Shown in pieces: positions 25,569-37,718 of a stretch of DNA of 64,000 bases. Each line of letters starts with the position of its first letter. Positions within the stretch are counted from its first letter, which is position 1. A program made the translations under genes and the position numbers. The stretch is taken from assembly GCF_000332995.1 (NCBI RefSeq), contig NZ_BANS01000015.1, positions 62,001 through 126,000 of the forward strand. The letters run 5' to 3'. Source of the DNA: Gordonia amicalis NBRC 100051 = JCM 11271. GTDB taxonomy: Bacteria > Actinomycetota > Actinomycetes > Mycobacteriales > Mycobacteriaceae. The notes beneath the pieces were generated by a model. That model made no database searches, was not told where the DNA came from, and was given only the letters and a program-made list of their open reading frames with translations.

Positions 25569-26428
25569 GCGGCACCGAGACGAGCACGATGGAACCGGTC
25601 GCCGGCGGCAACGCCGGAATGGAGAGCGACTACCTTCAGGTGCGCGGCCTCAGCGTCGAGTTCGACGGTTTCAAGGCCGTATCCAATGTGGATCTGACAC
25701 TGCTGCAAGGAGATCTGCGCTTCCTGATCGGTCCCAACGGCGCGGGCAAGACGACCATCATCGACGCGATCACCGGCCTCGTCAAACCCACCGGCTCGAT
25801 CCAGAAGTCGGGTGTGGAACTCGTCGGCAGGAAGGTGCACCAGATCGCGCGCCTCGGCGTCGGCCGGACCTTCCAGACCGCCAGCGTGTTCGAGGAACTG
25901 AGCGTGCTGCAGAATCTCGACATCGCCGCCGGGGCGGGACGGTCGGTGTGGACCATGCTGCGCCGCCGGCCCGCGGAGATCCCCGAGGGGATAGCCGAAG
26001 TCCTGGAGACCATCGGCCTGCAGGACCTGCGCGACACCCCCGCCGGTGTGCTCGCGCACGGGCAGAAACAGTGGCTGGAGATCGGCATGCTGCTGGTGCA
26101 GAACGCCTCGGTGCTGCTGCTCGACGAACCGGTCGCCGGGATGAGCCACGAGGAGCGCGAGGAGACCGGAAACCTGTTGCGCCGCATCGGTGGTGAGCGG
26201 ACAGTCGTGGTCGTCGAACACGACATGGACTTCATGCGGGCGTTCGCGACGTCGGTGACGGTGCTCGCCCGTGGCCAGGTGCTGGCCGAGGGCAGTGTCG
26301 CCGAGGTGCAGGCCAATCCGAAGGTCCAGGAGGTCTACCTCGGAACCGCCGCCGGCGGTGAGGAACTCGAGGAGATCGCCGCCGAATCAGCGGACGGACC
26401 CACCGCGTCGACCGAGAAGAAGGGCTGA
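25565..26428 (+). CDS. urtD: Urea ABC transporter ATP-binding protein
   Basis: 287 residues, LivG-type ATPase. Walker A GPNGAGKT (~residue 56), ABC signature LAHGQKQWLEIG, Walker B VLLLDEP, H-loop VVEHDMDF. The AHGQKQ signature variant is characteristic of UrtD. The acidic C-terminal tail (GGEELEEIAAESAD) is an addition beyond the usual family end. Coupled to urtC by a 4-base overlap. Confidence 0.94.
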   Translation: MSGTETSTMEPVAGGNAGMESDYLQVRGLSVEFDGFKAVSNVDLTLLQGDLRFLIGPNGAGKTTIIDAITGLVKPTGSIQKSGVELVGRKVHQIARLGVGRTFQTASVFEELSVLQNLDIAAGAGRSVWTMLRRRPAEIPEGIAEVLETIGLQDLRDTPAGVLAHGQKQWLEIGMLLVQNASVLLLDEPVAGMSHEEREETGNLLRRIGGERTVVVVEHDMDFMRAFATSVTVLARGQVLAEGSVAEVQANPKVQEVYLGTAAGGEELEEIAAESADGPTASTEKKG

Positions 26429-26434
26429 GGGGAG

Positions 26435-27127
<693 letters not shown>

Positions 27128-27151
27128 CCGCGACCCACACGAAGGAGCGGA

Positions 27152-28353
27152 TCACACACCTTTCACGTTGAGCAGCTGGGTCAGCACGGCCTCGACCTCG
27201 ACCAGGTCCCGGGCGTCGTCCATGATCTGGTCGATCGGCTTGTAGGCGTCCGGGATCTCGTCGATCCACTCCGCGCCGTGCCGGTACTCGATCCCGGTCA
27301 TCGCCGCTGCGAGATCGTCGAGGGTGAACAGCTTCTTGGCCTTGCTCCGCGAGAACCGCCGGCCCGCACCGTGAGGTGCGGAGAACAATCCCGACTCGTT
27401 CCCGAGCCCGCGCACCACATACGACTTGGTGCCCATCGATCCCGGGATGAGACCGTGGGTCCCGGTGCTCGCGTCGATGGCCCCCTTACGGGTGAGCCAC
27501 ACCGCCCGGTCCGCGATCTCCACTTTCTCGGTGTAGTTGTGGTGACAGTTGATCCGACGCACCTCCATCACGTCGGCCGGACGAAACGAGTTGTCTCCCA
27601 ACCATTCGCCGAACACCTGAGGAACCGGTCCATCATCTCGGCCCGGTTCTCGAAGGCGAACCGCTGTGCCCACCGCAACTCCCGGATGTAGTCTCCGAAC
27701 TCCGGTGTTCCGGCGGCGAGATGAGCAAGGTCGGGGTGGGCGAGCGGGATGTGCCGACGCCTGCACTGCTCCTGGGCGATCTTGATGTGCTTCTGCGCGA
27801 TCTTGTTGCCGACGCCACGGCTGCCCGAGTGCAGGAACAACCAGATACTTCCCGTGCCATCGCCCTCGATCTGCTCGCACAACTCGATGAAGTGGTTGCC
27901 GCCGCCGAGTGAACCCAGCTGTTCGCGCCACTTCGGGGAGTGGGACAGGTCGACGTTCTTCTCCGCTGCGGCCTTATCCAGCTCGGCGATCCGGGACGCG
28001 GTGTGCGGGTAGAGGACGGCCTTGTTGTAGTTGCCCGGTGACAGCGGGATCGTCGACTCGACGCGACGCCGCAGGTCGGCGAGGTCGAAGCCGGCGATGT
28101 CGTCCTTGCCGATGGAGGTCTGCACGCCGATCATCCCGCAGCCGATGTCGACGCCGACCGCGGCCGGGATCACGGCGTCGATGGTCGGGATGACCGTGCC
28201 GACCGCGGATCCCTTGCCCGCGTGGGCGTCGGGCATGAGCGCGACGTGCGGATGGATGAACGGCAGTGTCGAGATCCCGTGCGCCTGCGACCGCGTCGTG
28301 TCGTCGAGGATCGAGGCGAAGCTGAGTACCTTCGGTGCGATCATCTCGGGCAT
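27152..28353 (-). pseudogene. rtcB: RtcB RNA ligase, frameshifted
   Basis: GTP/Mn2+-dependent RNA ligase that joins 3'-phosphate or 2',3'-cyclic-phosphate ends to 5'-OH. The first frame (28353 to about 27620) contains MPDAHAGKG, VGVDIGCGM (metal Cys), GGGNHFIE and HSGSRGVGNK. The second frame (to 27152) contains INCHHNYTEK and SAPHGAGRRFSR with the histidine that is guanylylated. The junction is near 27616-27622, where one missing base after DRFL would join it to QVFGEWLG. All catalytic residues survive, so one indel inactivates or mis-records an otherwise complete 400-residue gene. Eight bases downstream of the NlpC/P60-like gene. Confidence 0.88.
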
Positions 28354-28361
28354 TGTGTTCC

Positions 28362-29105
28362 CTACGAGAGATGGACCGCGATCTCCGGTCCGAGGGTGTG
28401 CGGTGCGTGGAGGGGGAGACGGTCGCCGCTCCAGAACCGGCCCGGGTCGAACCAGTTGGAGCCCTTGGTGGTGTCGAGAATGCCCATGTCGCGGTAGGTG
28501 ATCGCGACGACCTCGGCGCAATACGCGGCTTCGAGGCTCACCGGCTCCGGCGCCGAGACCTCGTGCTGCCGTTGGTCACGACGTTCCCGGACCTTGCGAT
28601 CGAGGTAGGGGATGCCGCGCACCAGGTCGACGGAATTGGGGATACGACCACGGAACCATCGTCCGGCGAGACGTGCGGTGGTCGGGAACGGGGTGCCGTC
28701 GAGTCGCGCGATCACCTTGAGCAGATGGTCTTCCTGCTCCCTGGTGACCTCGGGACTGAGCTGACGAATCCAGCACGCCTGCTCGTACCGCACCATCCAC
28801 TGTTCGACGGCCTCGCGCGCATCGTGCAGCTGGACGCCGCGGTGGTTCGACCCGGTCCAGACGTCGGTGAGTTTGTCGCCGAGTTCGGCGTGCCAGAGGA
28901 GCGGCGGCAGATCGTCGATGCAGACAGCCATCGCGACATGGTTCACCGGCGCGTTGGTGAGGGTGCGGATGGCGCGGTCGGGGCCTGAATCGCCGCGGAA
29001 CAGCCAGACGTCGCCGGTGCGGGTGGCCTCGAGCGCTGTGGTCAGCGAGACGCCGCCGGACTCGCCGGCGAGGTCGGCGCGGCGCGGTTTTCTCCTGGTG
29101 GGCAC
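28362..29105 (-). CDS. Permuted NlpC/P60 (papain-fold) protein
   Basis: 247 residues. The order of motifs suggests a circularly permuted NlpC/P60 domain of the YiiX/YebB kind. An N-terminal segment TGDVWLFRGDSGPDRAIRTLTNAPVNHVAMAVC carries the His, and the C-terminal EAAYCAEVVAITYRDMGIL carries the nucleophile Cys. Family members are amidases, peptidases or acyl-transferases with no fixed substrate. No signal peptide, so cytoplasmic. Upstream partner of rtcB in a two-gene unit. Confidence 0.65.
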   Translation of the reverse strand: MPTRRKPRRADLAGESGGVSLTTALEATRTGDVWLFRGDSGPDRAIRTLTNAPVNHVAMAVCIDDLPPLLWHAELGDKLTDVWTGSNHRGVQLHDAREAVEQWMVRYEQACWIRQLSPEVTREQEDHLLKVIARLDGTPFPTTARLAGRWFRGRIPNSVDLVRGIPYLDRKVRERRDQRQHEVSAPEPVSLEAAYCAEVVAITYRDMGILDTTKGSNWFDPGRFWSGDRLPLHAPHTLGPEIAVHLS

Positions 29106-29185
29106 CTCAGCAGGGTAGAGCCTCGTCGGCCCTCGCAGCCATCGGTGGCGGTGACGATCGTTCCGATGCGACTTATCCTGCCCCC

Positions 29186-29365
29186 ATGAGGAATCTGTGG
29201 AAGTGGCTCGGCCTCGCCGGTGCCGTCGGCGTGACGACCGGCGGGGTGCTGATCGCGCGGGACCAGCGGCAGCGCAACGCCTACTCGGCCGACGATGTCC
29301 GCGAACGTCTGCATCGACGCCTGGCGGAGGCCGACACCGCAGGTGGCGGAGACGAACGATCCTGA
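29186..29365 (+). CDS. Small membrane-anchored hypothetical protein, 59 aa
   Basis: The N-terminal hydrophobic helix KWLGLAGAVGVTTGGVLIA is followed by a charged helix DQRQRNAYSADDVRERLHRRLAEA. A TTATCC -10-like box ends about seven bases before the ATG with no Shine-Dalgarno, as in leaderless genes. Codon use (strong third-position G/C throughout) supports coding. It is divergent from the NlpC/P60-like gene and 67 bases ahead of the next small protein. Confidence 0.6.
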   Translation: MRNLWKWLGLAGAVGVTTGGVLIARDQRQRNAYSADDVRERLHRRLAEADTAGGGDERS

Positions 29366-29432
29366 GGACACTGGTGGGCGAGGTCGGCCCCGCGGTCGGC
29401 CGGGCAAAGCCGAACCACAGATAGGGAACACC

Positions 29433-29855
29433 ATGAGCGACAACAGCGGATTCGGCGGCGGACCGTTCAACTTCGGCCCGGAGGACTTCGACCGGTTCGC
29501 GCGTGAGGCGGGAGAGGGCCTGCGCGACGTCTTCGGGAAGCTCTTCGAGGGTCAGGCCGGTCCCGGAGCGTTCTCGATGTTCTTCGACGAGGCGGCCCGA
29601 GGCCGCACCCGGACGCAGCCGCGTCCGGAGACAGCCGGTGAGACCGGATCGGGTGTGTGGGCCGTGTTCGTCGTCGACGAGGACGGCGGGGCCCGCGTCG
29701 AGCAGGTCTATGCCACCGAACTCGATGCGCTACGTGCCAACAAGAACAACACCGACCCGCGTCGCAAGGTGCGCTTCCTGCCGTATGGCATCGCGGTCAG
29801 TGCTCTCGACGAGGCGCTCGACGCGGAACCGGGTGACGACGAGAAATCGGACTGA
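29433..29855 (+). CDS. Hypothetical actinobacterial protein, 140 aa
   Basis: Not recognised. A Gly/Phe-rich start (GFGGGPFNFGPEDFDRFAREAGEGLRDVFGKLF) resembles the opening of some zinc-dependent peptidases of actinobacteria, but no HExxH follows. The second half (GVWAVFVVDEDGGARVEQVYATELDALRANKNNTDPRRKVRFLPYGIAV) is a compact alpha/beta domain. The C-terminus is acidic. The ATG at 29433 follows TAGGGAAC. Ends just before a strong terminator. Confidence 0.7.
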   Translation: MSDNSGFGGGPFNFGPEDFDRFAREAGEGLRDVFGKLFEGQAGPGAFSMFFDEAARGRTRTQPRPETAGETGSGVWAVFVVDEDGGARVEQVYATELDALRANKNNTDPRRKVRFLPYGIAVSALDEALDAEPGDDEKSD

Positions 29856-29872
29856 GCGCGGTCGGGGAAACG

Positions 29873-29913
29873 CATGAGGCCGGTGAGTCCGAGGTGGACT
29901 CACCGGCCTCATG
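29873..29913. terminator. Bidirectional terminator with perfect 18-base stem
   Basis: Arms CATGAGGCCGGTGAGTCC and GGACTCACCGGCCTCATG pair perfectly around the loop GAGGT. It lies between convergent genes ending at 29855 (+) and 29958 (-), so it can serve both. Confidence 0.85.
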
Positions 29914-29957
29914 GTTTCGGTGATGCAGTCACGGCACCTGAGGCGCCGGTACTGCTA

Positions 29958-30374
<417 letters not shown>

Positions 30375-30377
30375 TTA

Positions 30378-30400
30378 AGGTCACGTCATCCTCGTGACCT
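30378..30400 (-). promoter_or_regulatory. Stem-loop in the rpf upstream region
   Basis: Perfect 8-base arms AGGTCACG/CGTGACCT around a 7-base loop lie 85 bases upstream of the rpf start, flanked by two copies of CGTTACCAA in the rpf direction. It could be a palindromic operator or a leader hairpin. The c-di-AMP riboswitch common before rpf genes was looked for but its conserved GGGUGAAUC-type segments were not seen. Confidence 0.4.
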
Positions 30401-30506
30401 GCGGGATTTTGGTAACGCACGGATAACGGTGTTAGCTTTGGGGTAAAAGCCCAGCGCACCGCGGCATTCCGCGGAGGGGCGCGGAGCCCGGTGTTCGGAC
30501 GCGTTC

Positions 30507-30522
30507 GATGACGAAGGTCACA
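30507..30522. promoter_or_regulatory. Possible Crp/GlxR-type site upstream of rpf
   Basis: GATGA-CGAAGG-TCACA matches 8 of the 10 informative bases of the cAMP-receptor consensus TGTGA-n6-TCACA. rpfA is a Crp target in M. tuberculosis, which makes this position plausible, but it is over 200 bases upstream of the start codon. Confidence 0.3.
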
Positions 30523-30567
30523 CACAAAATGTGGTGCGGACCACTTGCTCGCGGGGTGTTTGCGCGA

Positions 30568-31880
30568 CTAGGGACGCCGTCTCACGGCGATGCGTCCACC
30601 GCCTGCAGGGGCGTAGGCGACGCCCCGCGAGAACCAGCGCTCCGCGCGGTCGTCGGTCGGGAGCAGCTCGAAGTCGCTCAGCACGGTCCGGAGCACCACG
30701 TCCATCTCCATTGTCGCGAAAGCGGCGCCGATGCAGCGCCGGGTCCCGCCGCCGAAGGGCAACCAGGCCGCTGGCGGCGCGGTGCCCAGGAAGCGGGTCG
30801 GATCGAACCGTTCCGGATTGCCGAACTCACGGCTGTCGGCGTGGAGCAGGGCGATGGAGACCATCACGTTGTATCCACGCGGGATGCGCCAGCGGCCGAG
30901 TTCGAGGTGGTCGGCGACCACGTGCCGGGCGGCGAAGTCGATGACGGGACGGCTGCGCTGGGTCTCGAGAATGGTCGCGTGCCGGTACTCGGTGCCGCCG
31001 GCGTCGACCTCGGTGACGAGTTCGGCCAGGGCGTCGGGGTGGCGACGGAGGCGTTCGAAAGCCCACGCGAGAGTCGTGCCCGTGGTCTCGTGACCCGCGG
31101 CCAGCATGGTGAGCAGCTCGTCGCCGATCTCCTCGTCGTCCATGCCCGTGCCGTCCTCATAGGTGCTGCGCAGCATCAGGGCGAGGATGTCGTCACGCTC
31201 TTCCAGGCGTGAGTCGTTGCGCGACTTGGTGATCAGGTCGCCGATGTAGGTCTTGTACTCCGCATGCATGCGGCGGTAGCGGTGGTTGGGATCGAGTGCC
31301 CGCAGGGCGTGGGGGAGATTCGGGAAGGTGGCCGCGCGCGAACCGGTGACGACCATCGGCGGGATCATCCTGCGTAGATTCTCGAGGTCCTTGCCCTGAG
31401 CGCCGCACACCGCCCGCAGGATCACGTTCAGCGTGATCCGCATCATCGGCTCCATCGAGGCGAACTCGGTCCCGTTCGGCCAGGTCGCCGCCTCGGTCCG
31501 GACCTCTTCCTCGACGATCTGCTCGTAGGTCTTCATCCGCTTGCTGTGCAGCGGCGGGGTCAGCAGTTTGCGGCGGGCGCGATGCTGCCTGCCCTCGAGG
31601 GAGAAGATCGACCCGGTGCCCAGGATGCGACCCAGGTTGGGCTGGACGTTGATGACCTTGTCGCCTGCGGTGAACAGTTCGCGCGCGCGAGCGCGGCGTC
31701 GGAGATGACGACCGCCGGGCCGAAGACGGGCAGTTTCACCGTGAAGGCCGAACCGTGCCGTCGGTGGAGGAGACCGAAGAAGTGTCTCCGGGAGGTGACC
31801 GCGGCGACGCCCTGCACAGCCGTCGGTAGGCGGGTGGCGGGCGGCAGGATCGCGTTGCCACTCATGACAGGTGTGCTCAT
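30568..31880 (-). pseudogene. Cytochrome P450, frameshifted near the N-terminus
   Basis: Heme monooxygenase. The first frame from ATG 31880 gives LPPATRLPTAVQGVAAVTSRRHFFGLL through VFGPAVVISDAALARA (~residue 63). The second frame continues RELFTAGDKVINVQPNLGRILGTGSIFSLEGRQHRARRKLL to the end. It includes the I-helix oxygen-binding motif AGHETTG, a variant of the ExxR region (LETQRSRP), and the heme-ligand loop FGGGTRRCIG. The shift is in the alternating GC run at 31681-31695; removing one GC or adding one base restores the frame. A divergent TetR gene and an operator array lie upstream. Confidence 0.87.
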
Positions 31881-31907
31881 CGGGAGTCGAGGCTTCCGGA
31901 GGAGGGT

Positions 31908-31935
31908 GGTACGTCGGCGTACCAGTGACGGTACG
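31908..31935. promoter_or_regulatory. Triple half-site operator between P450 and tetR
   Basis: Three identical half-sites in alternating orientation: GGTACG (31908-31913), CGTACC (31918-31923), GGTACG (31930-31935). The first two form a 16-base palindrome with a 4-base centre; the last two form one with a 6-base centre. Located midway between the divergent start codons (31880 and 31975), a strong candidate for the TetR binding region. Confidence 0.65.
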
Positions 31936-31974
31936 CGGGGGTATCAGGCAGGGCAAGAGGCTTATGCTCGCTGC

Positions 31975-33881
<1,907 letters not shown>

Positions 33882-35033
33882 TCAGACGCTGGTCTCCGCG
33901 GTCGCCTTGGCGAAACGCGCCAGATGGGCGTCGGCGGTACCGAATTCGTACTCGATGGCGGTGAGACGCTTGAAGAAGTGACCGATGGCCAGTTCCTCGG
34001 TCATGCCCATGCCTCCGTGCAGCTGCACCGAGTTCTGCCCGATGAAGCGTGCGGCGCGGCTGATCGTCGCCTTGGCGGCGGAGACCGCGGCGGCGCGCTC
34101 GGCGGGTTCGGCGTCGAGCGACAGGATCGCGAAGTACTGGGCGGCCACCGACTGCTCGAGCTGCAGATGCATGTCCACCATGCGGTGCTGCAGCACCTGG
34201 AAGCTGCCGATCGGGACGCCGAACTGCTCGCGCTGCTTGGCGTATTCGACGGTGTCGGTGAAGACCTTCCGCATCAGTCCGACGGCCTCGGAGACCACGG
34301 CTGCGGTGGCGGTGTCCCAGGCCTTCTCGAGCAGGTCGATGGCACCGTCGCCGGCGATGAGTGCGTCTCCGGGGAGTCGGACGTCGGTGAACGTGATGTC
34401 GGCGGCCTGCCGGTCGTCGATGGTGCGCAGCCGCTGGAGTTCGAGTCCCTGCGGCGCGCCGTCGGCGAGGTCGATGAGGAACAGCGACACACCTGCGGGG
34501 TCGTGCGGCTCGCCCGAGGTCCGGGCACTGACGATGAGGTAGTCGGCGATGGGTGCAGTGGTGACCACGGCCTTGCTGCCGTTGAGCACCCATCCCTCGC
34601 CGTCGCGGTCGGCGCTCGTCTCGATGCGCGACAGCACGCCGCCCGAACCGTCCTCCAGTGCGGCGAGCGCGCTGAGGGCCTCGCCCGCGGCGATACGACC
34701 GGCGGCTTCGAGCGCGACCGGGTTACCGGTGGAGTGCAGCAGTCCGGCACCGAGAACCACCGAGTCGACGAACGGCTCGACGACCAAGGCGTGTCCGAGT
34801 GCCTCGGTGACGACCATCAATTCCTCGGCGCCGCCGCCGAATCCGCCGATCTCCTCGGGCAGGCAGGCGCCGACGACGCCGAGGTCCTCGACGAAGGCCT
34901 TCCAGATCTTGGGCTGCCAGCCCTCGCCGACCTTCGCGGCGTCGCGGCTGACCTGCAGGTCGTAGCGTGCGTCGAGGAACTTGTTGAGTCCGTCGGACAG
35001 CAGCTGCTGTTCGGGGGTGAGTGTGAAGTCCAT
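33882..35033 (-). CDS. Acyl-CoA dehydrogenase, smaller subunit type
   Basis: 383 residues of the FadE fold: N-terminal helical domain (EEIGGFGGGAEELMVVTEALG), a middle beta-domain somewhat shortened (VLNGSKAVVTTAPIADYLIVSAR), C-terminal helices (FGVPIGSFQVLQHRMVDMHL, GGMGMTEELAIGHFFKRL). In actinobacteria, adjacent non-identical FadE pairs form alpha2beta2 heterotetramers, and this gene follows another FadE by 20 bases. Dehydrogenates an acyl-CoA, passing electrons to ETF; substrate unknown, CoA-thioesters of ring or branched compounds being typical of paired FadEs. Confidence 0.85.
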   Translation of the reverse strand: MDFTLTPEQQLLSDGLNKFLDARYDLQVSRDAAKVGEGWQPKIWKAFVEDLGVVGACLPEEIGGFGGGAEELMVVTEALGHALVVEPFVDSVVLGAGLLHSTGNPVALEAAGRIAAGEALSALAALEDGSGGVLSRIETSADRDGEGWVLNGSKAVVTTAPIADYLIVSARTSGEPHDPAGVSLFLIDLADGAPQGLELQRLRTIDDRQAADITFTDVRLPGDALIAGDGAIDLLEKAWDTATAAVVSEAVGLMRKVFTDTVEYAKQREQFGVPIGSFQVLQHRMVDMHLQLEQSVAAQYFAILSLDAEPAERAAAVSAAKATISRAARFIGQNSVQLHGGMGMTEELAIGHFFKRLTAIEYEFGTADAHLARFAKATAETSV

Positions 35034-35053
35034 CAGTTTTCTCCTGTGACCCG

Positions 35054-36286
35054 TCAGAGACCCAGAGCCGCTTTGGCGAGGATGTTTCGTTGAATTTCGT
35101 TACTACCCGCGTAGATCGAGCCGGCGCGGTCGTTGAAGTAGTGCAGCGGAGCGACGGCCTGCCAGGGCTCACCGCTGACGTAGCCGTCGGTGGGCGGCGT
35201 GTACTGGAAGATCGGACCACCGGGGCGGGTCGCATGCGGTTGGAAGACGCGGCCGTGCGGACCCGCGGCCTCGAGCGCCAGGGTGGTGATCTCCTGGCTC
35301 AGTTCGGTTCCCAGGATCTTCAGCATCGACGCGATCGAGCCGGGGTCCTTGCCCGACGTCATCGCGGCGAGCGCACGATACTCGAGGACCTCGAGGATCT
35401 TCGCGCGGATCTGGAGGTCGGTGAGCTTGGCCGCGAACGCCGGATTCTCCGACAGCGGGCCCCCGTCGGGTGCGGTCACCGTTGCTGCGTCACGACCGAG
35501 CTGCTCGGCCATGACCTGCAGCGCAGGGGCAGCCGCGCCGCCGCCACGCTCGAAGACGAGGAGGTACTTGGCGACGGTCCAGCCGTCGTCGATCTTGCCG
35601 AGGACGTTCTTCTTGGGGACGCGCACGCCGTCGAAGAACACCTGCGCCTGGACCTGCTCGCCCGAGGCGAAGACGAGGTTCTGGACCTCGATGCCGGGCG
35701 AGTTCATGTCGATGAGCAGGAAGGTGATGCCCTGCTGCTTGCGCTCCTGGCGCGAGGTGCGGACCAGGCAGAAGATCCAGTTGGCCTCCGAGGCGTGGGT
35801 GGTCCAGATCTTGGAGCCGGTGACGACGAGGTCGTCGCCGTCGTCGACCGCGGCCATCGACAGCGACGCGAGGTCGGAACCGGACTCGGGCTCGGAGTAG
35901 CCCTGGCAGAAGAAGACGCTGCCGTCGAGGATGCCGGGCAGGAAGAAGTTCTTCTGCTCTTCGGTACCGAAGGCCATGATCGCGTGGGAGACCATGCGGA
36001 TGCCCATCGGCGACAGCGACGGTGCGCCGGCCAGGATCGACTCGCGGCTGAAGATGTAGTGCTGCGACTGCGACCAGTCGCAGCCGCCGTACTCCACCGG
36101 CCACGCCGGCGCGGCCCAACCGCGCTCGTGCAGGATGGCCTGCCACGTCATCGAGGCCTCGTGGTCGGAGTAGACCGACGTGCGCAGCGTGCCCGCCGCC
36201 CGCAGGTCGGGGGTCAGCTTCTCGTCGAGGAACGCCCGTACCTCGTCGCGGAACGCGGCGTCGGCCGGAGACCAGTTCATGTCCAT
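35054..36286 (-). CDS. Acyl-CoA dehydrogenase, partner subunit
   Basis: 410 residues. FadE hallmarks: WPVEYGGCDWSQSQHYIF, FCQGYSEPESGSDLASL (FAD/substrate loop), VVTGSKIWTTHA, and SIYAGSNEIQRNILAK near the end. The Glu usually found in the terminal Y-E-G motif is Ala, while FERGG in the central helix supplies a Glu at the position used by isovaleryl-CoA-type and mycobacterial FadE enzymes. Translated ahead of the smaller FadE in the same operon. ATG 36286 or ATG 36280 is the start. Confidence 0.87.
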   Translation of the reverse strand: MDMNWSPADAAFRDEVRAFLDEKLTPDLRAAGTLRTSVYSDHEASMTWQAILHERGWAAPAWPVEYGGCDWSQSQHYIFSRESILAGAPSLSPMGIRMVSHAIMAFGTEEQKNFFLPGILDGSVFFCQGYSEPESGSDLASLSMAAVDDGDDLVVTGSKIWTTHASEANWIFCLVRTSRQERKQQGITFLLIDMNSPGIEVQNLVFASGEQVQAQVFFDGVRVPKKNVLGKIDDGWTVAKYLLVFERGGGAAAPALQVMAEQLGRDAATVTAPDGGPLSENPAFAAKLTDLQIRAKILEVLEYRALAAMTSGKDPGSIASMLKILGTELSQEITTLALEAAGPHGRVFQPHATRPGGPIFQYTPPTDGYVSGEPWQAVAPLHYFNDRAGSIYAGSNEIQRNILAKAALGL

Positions 36287-36376
36287 GAGAGGTGCGCAAC
36301 CTATCTGTAAACGGTTGTGGTCAGATTGGGGTCGAATGGCAATCTACCGAATGTTCGCTCCGGAGCGTAGCCCGGC

Positions 36377-37543
36377 TCACGATTCGCTTTCCAGTGTGAC
36401 GTCCGGGGGGTCGTCCGGGAGCGGTTCCGGCTTCGACGACGACAGCAGGACATCGGCCCAGCGGGTCGCCGGATCGATGTCGATGAGCAGTGCCTTCGCC
36501 AACAGGGTGAGCGGGACCGCGAGGATCGCGCCCAGTGGCCCGATCGCCCAGGCCCAGAAGATCAGCGACAGGAACGTCAGGGTCGTCGACAGTCCGACGG
36601 CATCTCCGACGAACTTCGGTTGGATGACCGACTGGATGATCACGTTGATGACGCTGTAGACCGCGATCACGATGAGCATCTTCACGACCCCGCCGTCGAG
36701 CAGGGCGAGGAGCGCCGGCGGGACGAGTCCGATGACGAAACCGACGTTCGGGATGTAGTTGGTGATGAACGAGAGCAGACCCCACAGAATCGGCAGCGGG
36801 ACCGACAGCAATGCCAGTGCGATGCTGTCGAACACGGCGACGATCAGTCCGAAGACCGTCGACACCCACAGGTAACTCCGGGTGCCCTGCGCGAAGGCGC
36901 CGAATGCGGAGGCGATGTCGGGCCGCATGTCGCGCAGGTGTGTCATCCGGTCGTCGAATCCCACCGAGTCGGCCGCCATGAACAGCAACAGGGCGAGTAC
37001 GAGGACGAGGGCCGACGCGACGCTGAGAGTGCCGGCCAGCACGTCGGTGACCACGTTGACGACCTTGCCGGTGTCTACGTGCGAGATCATGTCCTGGACC
37101 TTGTCCTGGCTCACGCCGTGGCTCGTCAGGAAGTCCTGGAAGCTCGTGATGATCTCGTTGAACTCCTCGTCGTAGCCGGGCAGTATCGTCGCGAGCCGGG
37201 CCACTGAGAACACCAGCGTCGCGAACAGCCCGATCAGGATGCCGTAGACGAGCACGACGGTCGTCAGGAACGCTGCCCAGCCGGGAAAGCCCTTGGTGCG
37301 CAACCATCTCGGCACCGGTTGAACGGCGACGGTCAGCATCAGCGCCAGGAACGTCGGCGCGGCGAACGACGAGACCGCCTTGATGCCCCCGACCGCGACC
37401 ACCAGGCCGGCGATGGTGATCAGCACTATCGTCCCGCGGGGAGCGTCCAGGCCGGTGGGTCGGTGCGATAGGACGGTGCCTCGGGCGGGCGCGCGGTGGT
37501 CCTGGAGCGGTTCGTGCCCCGACGTGCCATGCTCTCGCCTCAC
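36377..37543 (-). CDS. AI-2E family (PerM-like) membrane transporter
   Basis: 388 residues with about seven membrane segments and the family core GLLSFITNYIPNVGFVIGLVPPALLALL plus FWAWAIGPLGAILAVPLTLLAKALL. A second, distant paralogue of the protein at 2.6 kb. The N-terminal 40 residues are polar, the C-terminus acidic. GTG 37543 lies after GGGCGAGAG. Substrate unknown; homologues include quorum-signal exporters and Na+/H+ antiporters. Confidence 0.82.
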   Translation of the reverse strand: MRREHGTSGHEPLQDHRAPARGTVLSHRPTGLDAPRGTIVLITIAGLVVAVGGIKAVSSFAAPTFLALMLTVAVQPVPRWLRTKGFPGWAAFLTTVVLVYGILIGLFATLVFSVARLATILPGYDEEFNEIITSFQDFLTSHGVSQDKVQDMISHVDTGKVVNVVTDVLAGTLSVASALVLVLALLLFMAADSVGFDDRMTHLRDMRPDIASAFGAFAQGTRSYLWVSTVFGLIVAVFDSIALALLSVPLPILWGLLSFITNYIPNVGFVIGLVPPALLALLDGGVVKMLIVIAVYSVINVIIQSVIQPKFVGDAVGLSTTLTFLSLIFWAWAIGPLGAILAVPLTLLAKALLIDIDPATRWADVLLSSSKPEPLPDDPPDVTLESES

Positions 37544-37718
37544 TCTCGCCCACGACGTGGGTCGTGCCCGGAGTGCGCGACCGTCATCCAGTGTTCAGTA
37601 CGACGATCTGCGGCGGAGCGCTTTCCGGCGACGACTCCGCGCCTGCTCGAACTGCGCACGGGCGCGTCGGCGGGGTGTCAGCCGCGGCTTCACCGTTGAA
37701 CCCAGTGCGCGGCGCCCG

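Noticed and set aside
35034-36310. KstR-type steroid operator upstream of the paired acyl-CoA dehydrogenases
   Set aside because: TGTAAACGGTT near 36308 has seven instead of eight bases between and including the AAC/GTT halves, so it does not fit the motif.
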